The notes under the pieces were generated by a model that did no database searches, was not told the origin of the DNA, and saw nothing but the letters and a program-made list of their open reading frames with translations. A stretch of DNA of 64,000 bases from Stratiolaelaps scimitus (Eukaryota; Arthropoda; Arachnida; Mesostigmata; Laelapidae). Where the stretch lies: positions 1,922,001 through 1,986,000 of the forward strand of contig JABWDB010000038.1 of the NCBI GenBank assembly GCA_019614645.1, read 5' to 3'. A program made the translations under genes and the position numbers. Shown piece by piece: positions 51,858 through 63,824 of this stretch (positions are counted from its first letter, which is position 1; each line of letters begins with the position of its first letter).

Positions 51858-53560
51858 TTTATGACTCCATATTGTTCTCCAATGTATAGTGTCCCTGTTT
51901 CGAATGGTATTTGAGACAATCACCATTTTGTACTACTACAACTGCTACTATTATTACTATAACTGCTGCTGCTGTAGATTGGCCGCAATCGTTGGTTTCA
52001 TGTCCTTTTCGAAGCTCGAACTCCCTTGCGCACACTCTCCCCTGCTTTTGCCATTCCCACGCAAGTCGCCATCGTTTTTCCCCTACGGAAACTTGTAATC
52101 ACTTCTTGTAATACCCATTTTTCTCAGTAGTTTTGTTCGCCGTCGGCAGCCCACCGAACCAGCGGCAGTGCGACCGCTCTCATTTTTTTCATTGCTCCCA
52201 GACTCATAGGCCCTTCGGAAGCTGCTCTCGGACCCGCGGGTTCTCTCCGCTCGCCAGCGGCCTTCCGCCACCGCCTTCCCCTTCCCCCCTTGAGTAGAGC
52301 TGTTCTCAACTGTTCCGTCGACGAATAGCGGCCGCGTCGTCGTCGGCGGCGGCGGTAGCGGCAGCAGTAGTAACCAGTCGGGGCCGGTCAACTGGCTAAG
52401 GCCCTTCTTCACCCGTCGTCTATTTGCCCTGGCCGTGAGCGCTTCCCCTTCCCGGGCTAGATTTTTCCCTCGTTTGTCGGCATCGGTCTCCTGACGCAGA
52501 CCATTCGCGTTGCCCCGTCCAATTCGGGTAGCACCCCAACTACTCCTAATGGTTTCTCCTATTGGCAGCAGTTGCCAACAAGCCCAGACGCAACCGCCTC
52601 GCGTGTTCTCTCTCACTCCCCCCGTGACCATCGCTTTGGTTCGTCTCCGTTCGCCGTCGGGTTGTTCCTATCGAACGATCAGTAGGGAGAGAAAGACAAA
52701 AAGAGAGAGATTCGGATCGGGAGTAAGAGAGAGAGAGAGAACCGGGATCAACCGGCTACTCGTCTGTGGTAGGTTGGCTGGTTGGCTGACTTGCTTGCTT
52801 ACACAGTGTACGACGTTACTGCCGTAACGGCGGTGACGACGTTGTCGTCGTCGTCAATGTCTACACAAAAACGTCGTTGGACGTCGGACGCCGGACCTCA
52901 CCGAAAAGCGCCTTGGTGGAAGCGCTGCGAGGGAAACACTCGAGACGGGGTCCCCAATTGGTGAAGTTGCGCTCTCGCTACAATACGATACGGATATGGA
53001 TACGTTGGTCTCGACGGCTAACGGGCCTTACTTACGATGTTGACGATGCTGCTGCTGCAGCGAAGCGTCTAAACGAACTATTGCGGCACTTTCACTATAC
53101 CGCTATGGTAGACCAATCCAGACCCAATCTGTCCATTGCAAAATAGGCTATAGCTGCTACTAGTTCCAGCTGCTGGGCCCTGACTAGGCCTGACAGGAGA
53201 GATGACAGGGCGGGGAGCAGAAAACTAGTGGTGGGAAAATCGTAGGCGTTCTTGCCCTCACCGTTTGCTGTAGCAGTACTATCACGGTTCACTAGCAACT
53301 ATTCGTCGTCGTCAGGCTCATTTCCCCACACAACAAGCCCCACCCACGAGTGGAGACCGCTTTCAAGACATAGATGGCACAGGCCGATGGTTCCGGACAT
53401 GGCCGCTCGACGAGACCTGTGACGACAACGAACGAAGCTCTATATATTGGGAAATAAATCCGGTCAGTGTCCATTGGGTAGCGATGGGGTTTTTGGCCAA
53501 TTCGTAGCGCATTAGTCTCATAACACAGACACGCCCATACATATACATATATATGAATGT

Positions 53561-53564
<4 letters not shown>

Positions 53565-53598
<34 letters not shown>
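53565..53598. repeat. (TA)17 microsatellite
   Basis: A pure TA run preceded by imperfect TATACA units from about 53537. Confidence 0.9.
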
Positions 53599-53600
<2 letters not shown>

Positions 53601-54202
53601 ATTGCGTTAGCACTAGCACAATCTAGTGCCGTCATATATGGTTTATTACTTCGCGTAGTTTAAGCAGATGTTGGATTCCTGTTTACCAACACTGGTGCCG
53701 ACCGAGGGCATTACGATGGTGTACCAGAATATTTGATGGCCATTACATTAGAAAATCAATAGCTTCCCGTATCTTAAAGCAATCCCAGCGTGCGATCAAT
53801 TATTATATTTAAGAAAATTTTGTCGAACCCGGTGATACTGACACGTCTGTGGATCCACGATCATTATGCTTATTGAGAAGGGATATATTTCAAATTGATT
53901 CTACTCAGTTAATAAAATTAGATGGTTTTTTCACACACCATATATCGCTGAAGTTTAAATAAGCTTGAACCTGATTACACGTTATTGAGTGAACTGGCGA
54001 TATGGCTGAACGAGATCGGGGCTAACTCCGTCGTATGGACGAAGTTCTGCAATTTCGTTCGTGTAGTAGCTGTAGACACCTCTACAACCAGAGATTGCTC
54101 GCGCCAACGACGCTTGCGACATTGTACTGTCTGCAATTAATATCCTTCTCATGTCTATCCCGTTGTAATGCCTTCGTACGCGAGCGCGCGAGAGCAATAC
54201 CC

Positions 54203-54221
54203 CACACACACACACACACAC
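54203..54221. repeat. (CA)n microsatellite
   Basis: About nine CA units. Confidence 0.85.
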
Positions 54222-55580
54222 CTCACATGGACATGGTTCTGTACAAGTAGAACACGGCTGTGAAGGCCTCCGGAGCGAAGGAGGGTGGGAAATAACTATT
54301 CCCTCTCTGTGTGTGCTCTGCTACAAGGTGGTGCTGGCAAATCCTTGGCTTCTAGTGGCGGATGAGTTTGGTGGTGGAGATGGGATGAGATTTCAATACT
54401 CTCTCACTCACTCATTGGCTCTGTATCTGCCAAACGAGCCTGCCCACCCGCTTGCCCGCCTTTGGCACAGGCCCACAGCCTCACTCGCACTTGGGGGTGC
54501 GCACTCCAGTTAACGCGATCACCAGGGTGACTTCAGTCCGGATCTTATCCCCTTGGTGCCTCAGCTAACTGGTATAGCAAATGCTCGTTCACGCGCCTTA
54601 AAACCGCTCCTCGTTTATACTACATCTAACGGCAGGGTATTCAGGGCCGAGCTGGACATACGGTGACATTCGACCACTCAGATGAGAGCCTTCAAGCAGA
54701 TCCGAGGCCTTACCACGAGGTTCAATGTAACATGCACATGGAGATCGGAAATGTTCGCAGGCCCTATATGTATATATATTCCCCGAATCTTGTACATTCT
54801 GTAGTTTATGACATTAGATAGTCGAGATGGAGGTACATCGGAAAGTAAAATTGATCTTCAGGTATACTTGAGCATGTTGATAGTGTTAATCCATAATATT
54901 GTTATTTTGTGTTGCTTTTCTGTTGCCAATACGGTCCTGTATACCAAGCTGACAGCCCGTGAATAATACACGCATTCATATATTGGTGCGCCATATTGGG
55001 TCTGTTTAGAACGACAATCAACCCAGCGGTCTCACGCGGGCAGGCGCATATTTAGATAAAATGCGGCATTATCGTTAACCTTTTCCACTCAAACATGGCC
55101 AAAGTCAAACAAACAAACCAACAAACAGTTCGTTGCTGCTTATTGCCACACTGAAACTGAATGGTGCGCACATTTTCCATGGCCACAAATGATTCGCTCA
55201 TGAGCGGTTCTCTCGGCCTACGATGCTCGCTACCATCCACTTCAAATATTTGGCATAGTGGCCGTCATGGACACTCCAGCGAAGGCAAGAGGAGCTCGTC
55301 TTGGACTCGTTGGAACTCGCGAGTCCAGCTCCCAGTCATTGTTCTCTGTACTCATCCGTACTCGGTCTGCTGTCAGCTTTCTTTCTTCCAAACGACGTAA
55401 CAACCATGACTGAACGCGCGCTCTATTTCAAATTTGAAACTCCTCTCGTCTCATTTTTTTGCTTTTCCAACATGGCGTCGACGTCCTATGAGCTGCCTGG
55501 CTGGGTGGCTATTTGATAGTCTCGCTCTTTTTGAGCTGATACCCTGACGCCTTCGGGTCCCGCTGGCCGGCTGGCCTCGT

Positions 55581-56700
55581 CGGCCATGCGTTTGGCTTTT
55601 GACTTGGCCAGCTACCGCGTTCTCCAGGACCCTATGGTGGTGGCCCCGGGTGGCGCCAGCTGCTGCAGCTCCCTGGCAATCATATCTCTCTCTTTCTACT
55701 CTCTCTCTTTTACCCGCTGTCGCGTGTGCCTAGCGCCAACAGCAGCAGTAGCAGGCAAACCGTGTATCCCCGTATGCCCTTCCCTAACGGTCCATTTTTC
55801 CCAATCCCTATCCCCGATTTTACCGACGTCCCTTCGAGAGTCAACCCGAAGAAGCTGCCGCTGCCACCGCCGCCGCCGCCACCGGCAGCTACCGCCACTC
55901 ATAATTTTCCTTTCACCTCCCCACTCTTACTTGGCTCACTTCACCAGCGCGTCCCAATGTGTCCCAGCGCGATCGCAGCCTCCTACAGTGATGTCGCACG
56001 CGCTTTCACTGTGAGGCCAAACGAAAGGGGAGGCAAAAGCGACATGTGTGCGTATGTGTGTCTTTGTGTATACGTTTTGAGGGGTACAGGGTGTACGACT
56101 TTTGAGGTAGGGCGTGGGAGAGAAGAAGTCAAAACCGGGGCTATCGTAGGGGTTTGTGTGTTGACGTCGTCAGTCTTTCGCTGTCGTAGTACTTGCTGCT
56201 GCCGCGGTCGGCCCGCGTCCCTTTCAGAAAATGCCGTGAAACCGTTCGTTCGTTCTCTTCGTCTTCCTCTTCTTCATCGTCTAGGTCCCATTTTTTCTTG
56301 CAAGCGAGTGCGTTACTTAAATCGCCACTTGAATACACACCATAAGAGGATGCCGGTTCCAGCCTCGTTGCCCATGAAGCTCAATGAGAGGGGAGACGTG
56401 GAGCAAGGGAAAGGCGACTAAGAGCTGTATGGCCTAAATTAGCAGACGGCTGGCGTTGCCAATGCTTATACAGGCGGCCTTTACCGTTCAGCGATATGGC
56501 GGCATGGTGACAAAGTTGAAATTCCTTCCTTCCTCCCTCCGAAAACGTGAGATCACGGCCCGGGGGAACTGAAGAAGAGAGAGAAAGAGAGGGGGGGGGT
56601 CGAGAAAGGAACTAGGCGACGAAAAAGGAATGTGACCGGAACTCACTTCGTACATTTGCACCTAAGGAGCAGAATAGACGATTCGACTTCTTACGCATCC
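55581..56700. other. GC-rich stretch holding the longest ORF, not supported as a gene
   Basis: A 231-codon plus-strand frame (55726-56421) runs through proline, serine and cysteine-rich low-complexity sequence. A 142-codon frame overlaps it on the same strand and two frames oppose it. I see no domain, signal sequence or convincing splice context. A GC-rich untranslated or promoter region would give the same picture. Confidence 0.4.
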
Positions 56701-56716
56701 ATCCATCCATCCATCC
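56696..56716. repeat. (CATC)5 tetranucleotide repeat
   Basis: Five CATC units. Confidence 0.85.
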
Positions 56717-57537
56717 GACTCTCGTCGCGTCTCCTTCCTTCAAGGCTATTCGAGTCTAGACGTTTATTGTAGCATCGTGGCCAACCCCGCACTCGGCATC
56801 CACCCACACCCGCTCGAGAAGCAAATGCACCACTCGCAGCTAAAGAGCAGAAGAAGGTCAGACTGCTGCTGCTACTGGTGGTGAAAGTAGTTGGGTAATA
56901 CTAGCAGAAGCTCAACTCTAGTCGCTTTCCTCGGTGTTCTTTCATCACGATCACCTCTACCAGCCCCGTCGTTCATGCATATTTCTTGGTGGGTCAGACC
57001 TTCGCTGGTTTCACTGCTCCGCCATGGGCCACACCTCCACTTCTGTTTCGGCAACTCTGTTTATCCTTCGCCATCACTTGGCATGGATACCCCCGATGGC
57101 ATTCACCACCGCACGCTTAACACACATGCTTCAGCTCCAAACCCTAACTTTACAACATTTCCAAGTACCCCACCCCACCTCCCTATCGACTGCTTTGCAC
57201 ATGTTCTCCCTATGAGTTAGTCTCTTTCTACGTCTCTCGCTCTCGCCTTCTCATACAACTATAACATTATAAATAGCTATAGACACTCTTTCCTCCCTCT
57301 CATTTTATCATCGTATATGCTCAACCCTTCTACGATGGAGCCGTCAGAACTGTCGTTGCCAACGCAAGCTGCAGCTATCGTTCACTGCGTATTGGTACTG
57401 CGGCTTGTAAGCAAGAAGAGCCGTTAAACAGCACCGAATGACGCTACCGCTGTTTGTGGCCACCGCCTGGCCACAGCTTGGTTCGTGGGCAGTGCCTCGA
57501 CGACGGCACTTGTAAAGCATCTACCAGCTACTGGCAT

Positions 57538-57538
<1 letters not shown>

Positions 57539-57593
<55 letters not shown>

Positions 57594-57594
57594 A
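57539..57594. repeat. Self-complementary (CA)n(TA)n(TG)n array
   Basis: Five CA units, about 20 TA units and a TGTGTGT end follow one another. The whole 56-bp block is therefore nearly its own reverse complement and could fold into a single hairpin. Confidence 0.85.
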
Positions 57595-57599
57595 CGGGA

Positions 57600-58680
57600 T
57601 TATTTCTCCTATCGTCATCTGAAGAAAAGGCCAGAGAGGAGAGAACGCCACAGTAATTTCTCACTTCTCCGACCCCAAGTCATCTCTCTCTCTCTCTCTC
57701 GCTCCCTAACGTAACTCCCGCGGGCAAATATGTAAATGTAAATGACTCTCGTGCTGTTTCGTGCTTCTTTGGGTCTTATCGCGTATATCTTTTCCGCAAG
57801 CAGGAGTCATGGGGTGTACAACCCACGACTTGCTTCTTCGGTATCTTAACATGAGTGAGTTAGTGAAATCCGTCCACTCATCGAACGTTGTACGCAAGCA
57901 AGCTAACGGTTGAGGGTTCACCAGTGTCGCGTCTAAATGGGATGTTGGGGGCTATTATGATATTAAATATTTACACCGACAGGTTGAAGTAATAGTTAAG
58001 CAAGAGATACATTTTTTGAGATATCGAATAAATAATCGTATGAAATCATTCTTTATTGAAATAGAAGTTGAGGGTGTGATAACGGACGCTAGAAGAGAAA
58101 TAATATTAAAAACAACGCGTTACGTCTCAATGTAGCCTACCTCTCGATATCCGCAATATATATATTATGTATAATATCACCGCATAGTGCCAATACTTTA
58201 GGGATAACTCGATTTCAAGACCACCCCCCGAGTGTGATCCCTTGTTCTTTGTTCTAGTTTTAGGCGGACGCCTCAAAGCCCCCGCCGCGTGTCAATGTCC
58301 AACGATGTTACGGCGTGACCGACGTTAGGTGTTGATGCAGCGTTCGTGTCAACGATAAACGGAGGCTGAATGCGAACACAAAACGAGAACGCACCGAATA
58401 CCACGAACTGCCAAACGTGTACTGAATACAACATGCCACACTGCTGCTGCTGCTGCTGTTTAGGCGGGGCGAATCTCAGTCCGATCGCTCCTGCCATCCA
58501 TACACCGTCGAGCTGCTGCTACTATACACGGAGGAAAACAGTCCGCGGGGAAAAACTCCTGCTCACTCGCCCATATATACAAATAAATGTGACTATGCGT
58601 ATGTATGCGAACGAGGCCACATACATTCTCGCACTTAGATCGTCATATATTTAAACAAGCATATCGGAACATAGCATCTT
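57600..58680. other. No gene recognised
   Basis: Unique sequence with a CTG repeat at 58441-58458, which reads as polycysteine on the plus strand and polyglutamine on the minus strand in spurious ORFs. A CT run lies at about 57683-57702. Confidence 0.5.
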
Positions 58681-58687
58681 TTTCTTC

Positions 58688-58688
58688 G

Positions 58689-58720
<32 letters not shown>
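58688..58720. repeat. (TA)n microsatellite
   Basis: A TA run ending in TACATATA. Confidence 0.85.
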
Positions 58721-60700
58721 CGAGAAAGAGATAGACCACGAGTATAAACGGGTACAGCTGCAGCAGCAGCGCGAATGTAGTCAATGGGTGAATGCACTAC
58801 GTGTACAGCAGCAATAGGGCGATATTATTGGTATGCCAAATCTATGGCCATCTATACCAATATGATATTTTACTCTGCGTATCACGGAGGCAACGATTGC
58901 CTATACAAACCTTAACGAATAAGTACTGCATGGATACATAGTAACTTGGGTTCCGTTACACGTTTATACATAGAGTAATTTAAACAGAGACATATTCTCG
59001 AGTACGGCGATTTTTATGTAAATAACAAAAAAACATTATATATATATATAAATAAATGATACCCGAACGGGTCCTAGTTAAGCATCCGGCCACCATATAT
59101 GCTTCAAATGTAACATTTTCTAAAAGTGCTACACCTTATAATACATATTTCTTCTCGCTTAGCGTAGGTGGCACTTAGTGAGAAGGGACATCCTTGCTTC
59201 ACTTGTATATATATATATTATATATGCAATTGAAATCATTGAGGAACAGTGTATTTGGCGGTCTAAGACTCTAATGAATCCCTATAGCCTTATCAAGCAT
59301 ACGATAGAATAGTAGCAAACAAAACGAGTTCGCTTTGGAAGTCGAAACCCTTTGGAGACCTTGTTTGGCTACTTGTAGATTTATATATTCGATTATATTG
59401 GTTATTTATCTGTAGAGTGGCTATGGCTCAGTTATCACTTATAGAGAATCTGGACGTTATTTTATACGGATACAATGTGTCAATAAGGCATATGCTTATT
59501 ATATCTATTCTATCCTGAGGTTACTAGCTGAGGCGTGAATTAAAGCGTAGCACTGAAAAGATAAACTCAATCGAAATTGTTCAACCCGTCAACTCGCCTG
59601 ACGATGTATTGTACTCGTATGTGTAAGCAACAGTAACATATTAACCTCTGGTTCCCTGTCTGCCTCTCAATGGCTGGTCCGACTTTATTGGCAATTGGCC
59701 AATCTGATTATAGGTTTACTGCTCGAGGCAATTGCTGTTAACAACGTAATGGAGGTTGTCAATTGCCAGGGCCAACAATTGCATCGGCTAGAAAACGAAC
59801 CAAGTTGATTCACCACCACTCACGCTGTATTTACTAACTGTGCATACGTCTCAAAGTCAGATGGACATACCTAGCTTCTTGGGAGAGATCCATTTCACTG
59901 GAGACATATGCAGGTGGCCACTTAATGAGTTCTGTACATCGCTCCCCAGATGTGAATCGTTTAACGCCATCGTAAACCATAATCGTTTGAAAGCCTAAAT
60001 TGTTTAACAGCTAACTGAACGCACCTAGTCATAATTGTGTGAGACTTCCCTTCACAATATCTACATTGGATCTGCGCATGTAAATGTACCACTAGTACTG
60101 CTGTTTTACTCGAGACACTCTTGCGTAGAAAGTCTACACGCAAATAGAGTCCCGTCTGGCTTATACGAGCAGCCTTGTAAAATGTTCGTAGTTCATCCAC
60201 GCCCACCCTCTCTCCTTTACTAAACACATTGAATACATCTCACTGTCCGTCATCCTGTACTACTATTACTTCGCATTTGGTCCGTTTTTACAGCCCCCTT
60301 CGGTCTCACTCATTTTCGTCAAAATGTCTGATATCACGAACAAAAGGAAATATTATAGTCCGAATCACAACTGTCATAATTGCAAGAGGGCACTGAGCAG
60401 GCCATGAGACGCAATATATAATATATATATATATATTTATAATGTATATATATATCCCTGCAATGACGGTGATGCTGTTGGTGATACCCATCCCGGGTAA
60501 CCGCCTGAGTAATTCCTCGTTAGACACAGTCAGACAAGCGTCCGCCTTTAAACGAGACTTTCGTGTTGGTGCCGCCTCTGGATGGGTAGGTACAGGAGCA
60601 GAAGGTAGATTTTCATTGCACCGAGGGCATTTAAGCAGCTAATTTCTTTTTGTTCTTTCATCATTGACAGAGTGAAATTCCGCGTTCCCTTCCTACCCCA
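58721..60700. other. No gene recognised; contains a CAATTG cluster
   Basis: AT-rich unique DNA with small TA runs (59038-59050, 59206-59226, 60418-60454). The only unusual pattern is the CAATTG cluster at 59692-59781, annotated separately. Confidence 0.5.
59692..59781. promoter_or_regulatory. Cluster of four CAATTG hexamers
   Basis: CAATTG occurs at 59692-59697, 59729-59734, 59760-59765 and 59776-59781. The first three share a GGCAATTG octamer, the third in reverse orientation. CAATTG has the CANNTG form of an E-box recognised by bHLH factors. Homotypic clustering is a feature of enhancers, but no factor or function can be assigned from sequence alone. Confidence 0.3.
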
Positions 60701-60709
60701 TCTAACGTT

Positions 60710-60710
<1 letters not shown>

Positions 60711-60750
<40 letters not shown>

Positions 60751-60762
60751 CTCTCTCTCACC

Positions 60763-60793
<31 letters not shown>
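60711..60793. repeat. Compound (CT)n-(CA)n-(TA)n microsatellite
   Basis: A CT run of 19 units (60711-60748) is followed by a CT-rich break, a CA run (60763-60773) and a TA run (60774-60793). Confidence 0.9.
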
Positions 60794-60969
60794 CGTACAC
60801 ACGACACGACCTGGCTTATCGCCGACTGCTGGTTGGGTATGCCATTGATGTCATTCCAAGCGTTCCACGCAGTCCAAACGATCCCTGAGTAAAAAAAAAC
60901 GAAGAGATGTGATCGCCATCTGCCCCCTCGTCCTATTCTCTGATTCGAGCATACATACACCTTAAATGC

Positions 60970-60971
<2 letters not shown>

Positions 60972-61019
<48 letters not shown>
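60972..61019. repeat. (AT)24 microsatellite
   Basis: The longest pure TA/AT run in the window. Confidence 0.9.
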
Positions 61020-61023
<4 letters not shown>

Positions 61024-61858
61024 GTTACAGTATAATATAGACAATAATAAAAAGATACCCTATGCCCACGATGAGGATATAATGACGATGTGTTTTGAGA
61101 ATCTGGAGCTACTCCATTTTTTTTAAGTGATTTTCATAATTAATTTAAAGAAGGCGATTTTTTCTGGTATACTCTGACCCTTGAACGATATGTATGCAGT
61201 GCCGCTGGTATGTGAAGACAACATATTAGCTAACTAGATAACATACGCTCGGTTTAAATATCCAAACGACAAAATGGTGTCGACTTACAACTGCATGCTA
61301 ATCTATCTATCGATCGATACAATTTTGACATGTGCTGTGAAATGAAACTTTTTTCTAATGACAATTATATGCATAATTATATATATGGGACCCATCGATG
61401 GCCAAGCCTAAATGACATATTATATATACGTATTAATATATACATATTATAATATGTTATTTTGGTTGGCAATGGGATAAAATAGGGGGAGGCATCTATC
61501 AAAATAGCTTTCCCCACCCTCTTATATTGGGCACAACCCGCAGCCGCTGTCAGAGATCGCGTATACATATATATATATATATATACTAAGAGAGCTGCGG
61601 ATAGTGCAATTTTATATATGCGTAGGTACGATATTATATACGCTTCTTCGTTCTGTGTGGTTTGTACAAACGCGCCTAATAATAACAAAAATACTGCTCT
61701 ACTATTCTCAGCGCGATGACGTTAGCACAGCATAGCTATAGCACAATCAAACGTCGTCCATCCGTCCGAATAAACCACCTCCGTGTTCCCATCTCATCCA
61801 AACACCCCCCCCCCCAAACAGCGTCCTTACCTACACCATTCCAACATAAACTCCCCGC

Positions 61859-61894
<36 letters not shown>

Positions 61895-62836
61895 GCTCAC
61901 CCCCACGATATCAATGCCCGGGGCAGACGTAAGCCCCTAGAGGGGTTCTCATAGTGACCCCGCAGGAATCACAAGAATAAAGAGACTAAGACAGAGAATA
62001 CTAAGGACCAAGGAACATGGAACAGCAGGAGGAGCAGCTGCACCTAATCTTATTAACAGTCAATACTGCGGCTACGGATTCCGTTGTACCGATCCATCCA
62101 TCCGTCTATCTGTGTGTCTGTTTATTTATCCATGCTGTCGCCTCCGTGACACTCACTCATTCAATGAGTTTTATTCATTCATTCAATCTTTCAGCGACTG
62201 GCAGCTACTATACCTCACAGTGATCAGACGTCACGAAGTAGCACATCACTGCTACTCTACAACGTGAACATTTCACTCTCCCGCATTGAACGGCGCATTG
62301 AAGACCGTACAGCGACAAAACCAACTAACTTACTCGAGTAAGAAAGTACATACACACAGATTTCCACCCCTTAAGAAGCAACATAATCTCTCTCCCTCCC
62401 TCTCTCTCTCTCTCACTGCAACAACAACATTAATAACCTACGAGATAAATATCTAAATTAGGTAGAGCAACGATATGTTTCTACAAGCTTATTATACCAG
62501 TGCCGCTGCTGCTACAGGTGAACTGTATGTGTTTAAATCATTTGTGTGTCCTCACTCGTTTTGCTATTCAGTCGCGCCCTAGAAGATATTATTATTAATA
62601 TTCGCCCATCGTTGTTACCTCGCCTTGCTGTAGGGAATACTTCGGGAGATTAAAATCACTCAAAGGCAATAACAAGTCTCATCATTTCGTTAGAACAATG
62701 GCAGGAATAATATTAAATATGAAATATGTCAGATTCGAATAGCTATCGAACTTGGGCTAATAATATAACTTTAATCGAAGACCTGTTATTTCACAGTATG
62801 GCGACTTTTTTAAGTTGAGTAGATATATCTGTATTG
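61020..62836. other. No gene recognised; CT- and TA-rich
   Basis: A TA-rich stretch at 61.37-61.60 kb, a C11 run at 61805-61815, the CT array at 61863-61893 and a further CT tract at about 62386-62414. ORFs are short and carry no recognisable motif. Confidence 0.5.
61863..61893. repeat. (CT)15 microsatellite
   Basis: A pure CT run. Confidence 0.9.
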
Positions 62837-63090
62837 TCGAGCCCGGTGGCCTGGTGGTGCATTCGTGTGCGCCTTTCAATCGGAGGAGACGGATGTAGGT
62901 GCGCAGGTTCGATCCCCACCGTTGCACATTTGCATTTAAAGGGGTTATCCGTCTTACGAAGCAATGCAAAAAGAAGTACCGTGGTCGTTAAATGTTGGCT
63001 GAGAGTCAGCCCGAAAACCTTTAGATCTATCTATGTTATAAAGACTAGTAGATATCAGTGGCACCCTTCGTGACAGACCGTGCGAAAAGA
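62837..63090 (+). mobile_element. tRNA-derived SINE, copy 1
   Basis: The head has a tRNA-type RNA polymerase III promoter: a degenerate A box near TGGCCTGGTGG (62847-62857) and an excellent B box, GGTTCGATCCCC (62907-62918). It is followed by a conserved body: TTGCACATTTGCATTTAAAGG, a GTCTTA block and CGTTAAATGTTG. A diverged copy of the same 240-250 bp sequence lies in inverted orientation at 63588-63824, which proves that this is a dispersed repeat. Shared sequence extends weakly to about 63090 through GTGG and AGACC blocks. SINEs are transcribed by Pol III and mobilised by a LINE enzyme; the partner is unknown. AGATATATCT at 62821-62830 and AGATCTATCT at 63023-63032 could be a decayed target-site duplication, which would end the element earlier. 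Confidence 0.75.
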
Positions 63091-63587
63091 GCGATCTCAA
63101 AGACGTGGCCACATTTCACGTAGGTAATCCGTGATAAACGATTCACTGATGCGAAGCACAGCGAGATGAAACTTGCCCTAACATAGTTTCTTGTTGATAT
63201 GTTTTCTTGCAAAATTAAAAATGGCGCCACGAAAGATGCATATGTGTTCTCACCATAATTCTGCATAATATTTATGAAATGTCAGCTAATGACGGGATAC
63301 TGACGGCTGTGCTGAGTTGGGTGCAGTTGTATAATGTCATGCATGTTTGACTCATGTTAGCCTTCGTAAGGATATCGAAGTCAGGCTACTGTTGAACATC
63401 GTCAAATAACATTTCCAGAACGGGGGTTCGGGGGTCACATCTTCGCATAGGCACACTCCCCTCCCTTCTAAAAAAATAATTCCGAAGCCTTGGGGGGGAT
63501 TCGGTTTTAGTGGGTTTTGTAAGTTTCACACCAGCCACTACGACGCAGTGACGCATTTCCAAAACCTACCAAAAAAAGCCCTCGTAA
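63091..63587. other. Spacer between the two inverted SINE copies, no gene recognised
   Basis: Unique sequence of about 500 bp with a short ORF on the minus strand and a G-rich patch near 63490. No feature was recognised. Confidence 0.5.
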
Positions 63588-63824
63588 GGCGCAGGTCTAT
63601 GACGGCACCACTTGTATTCCCGATGAATATGGCCAAAAAAAAAGTTTTCAAGGATGACTCACAGTCAACATTTAACGTCCATGGTACAACTGCTTTTGGC
63701 ATTGCTCAATAAGACAGACCCCCTTTAAATGCAAATGTGCAACGGTGAGAATCGAACCCGTGCACCTACCTGTTTTTTCAACGTTCATGGCGCACACTAA
63801 TGCACCACGCTACCGGGGTCGATA
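63588..63824 (-). mobile_element. tRNA-derived SINE, copy 2 (inverted)
   Basis: Read on the minus strand from 63824 it begins GACCCCGGTAGCGTGGTGCA, carries the B box GGGTTCGATTCTC (about 63761-63749), then the same TTGCACATTTGCATTTAAAGG body, GTCTTA, AGCAATGC and CGTTAAATGTTG blocks as copy 1. A run of about nine T follows GAAAAC (63643-63635, minus strand). Beyond it, homology resumes weakly in the GTGG...AGACC tail. It differs from copy 1 by substitutions and small gaps spread throughout, so the two are old independent insertions and not a recent inverted duplication. Confidence 0.75.

Larger units (their letters stand above)
51858..55580. other. No gene recognised
   Basis: The GC-rich part at about 52.1-52.6 kb holds a 182-residue minus-strand ORF rich in Gly, Arg and Glu without recognised motifs, in competition with ORFs in other frames. 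53.6-54.0 kb and 54.7-55.0 kb are AT-rich and empty. A (CA)n run lies at 54203-54221. Confidence 0.45.

Noticed and set aside
52083..52631. 182-residue minus-strand ORF
   Set aside because: GC-rich DNA opens several competing frames here; the composition is Gly/Arg/Glu-rich and no motif is recognised.
55726..56421. Longest ORF, 231 residues, with proline- and cysteine-rich stretches
   Set aside because: Low-complexity translation, overlapping ORFs in other frames, no domain and no splice context. It is not called as a gene.
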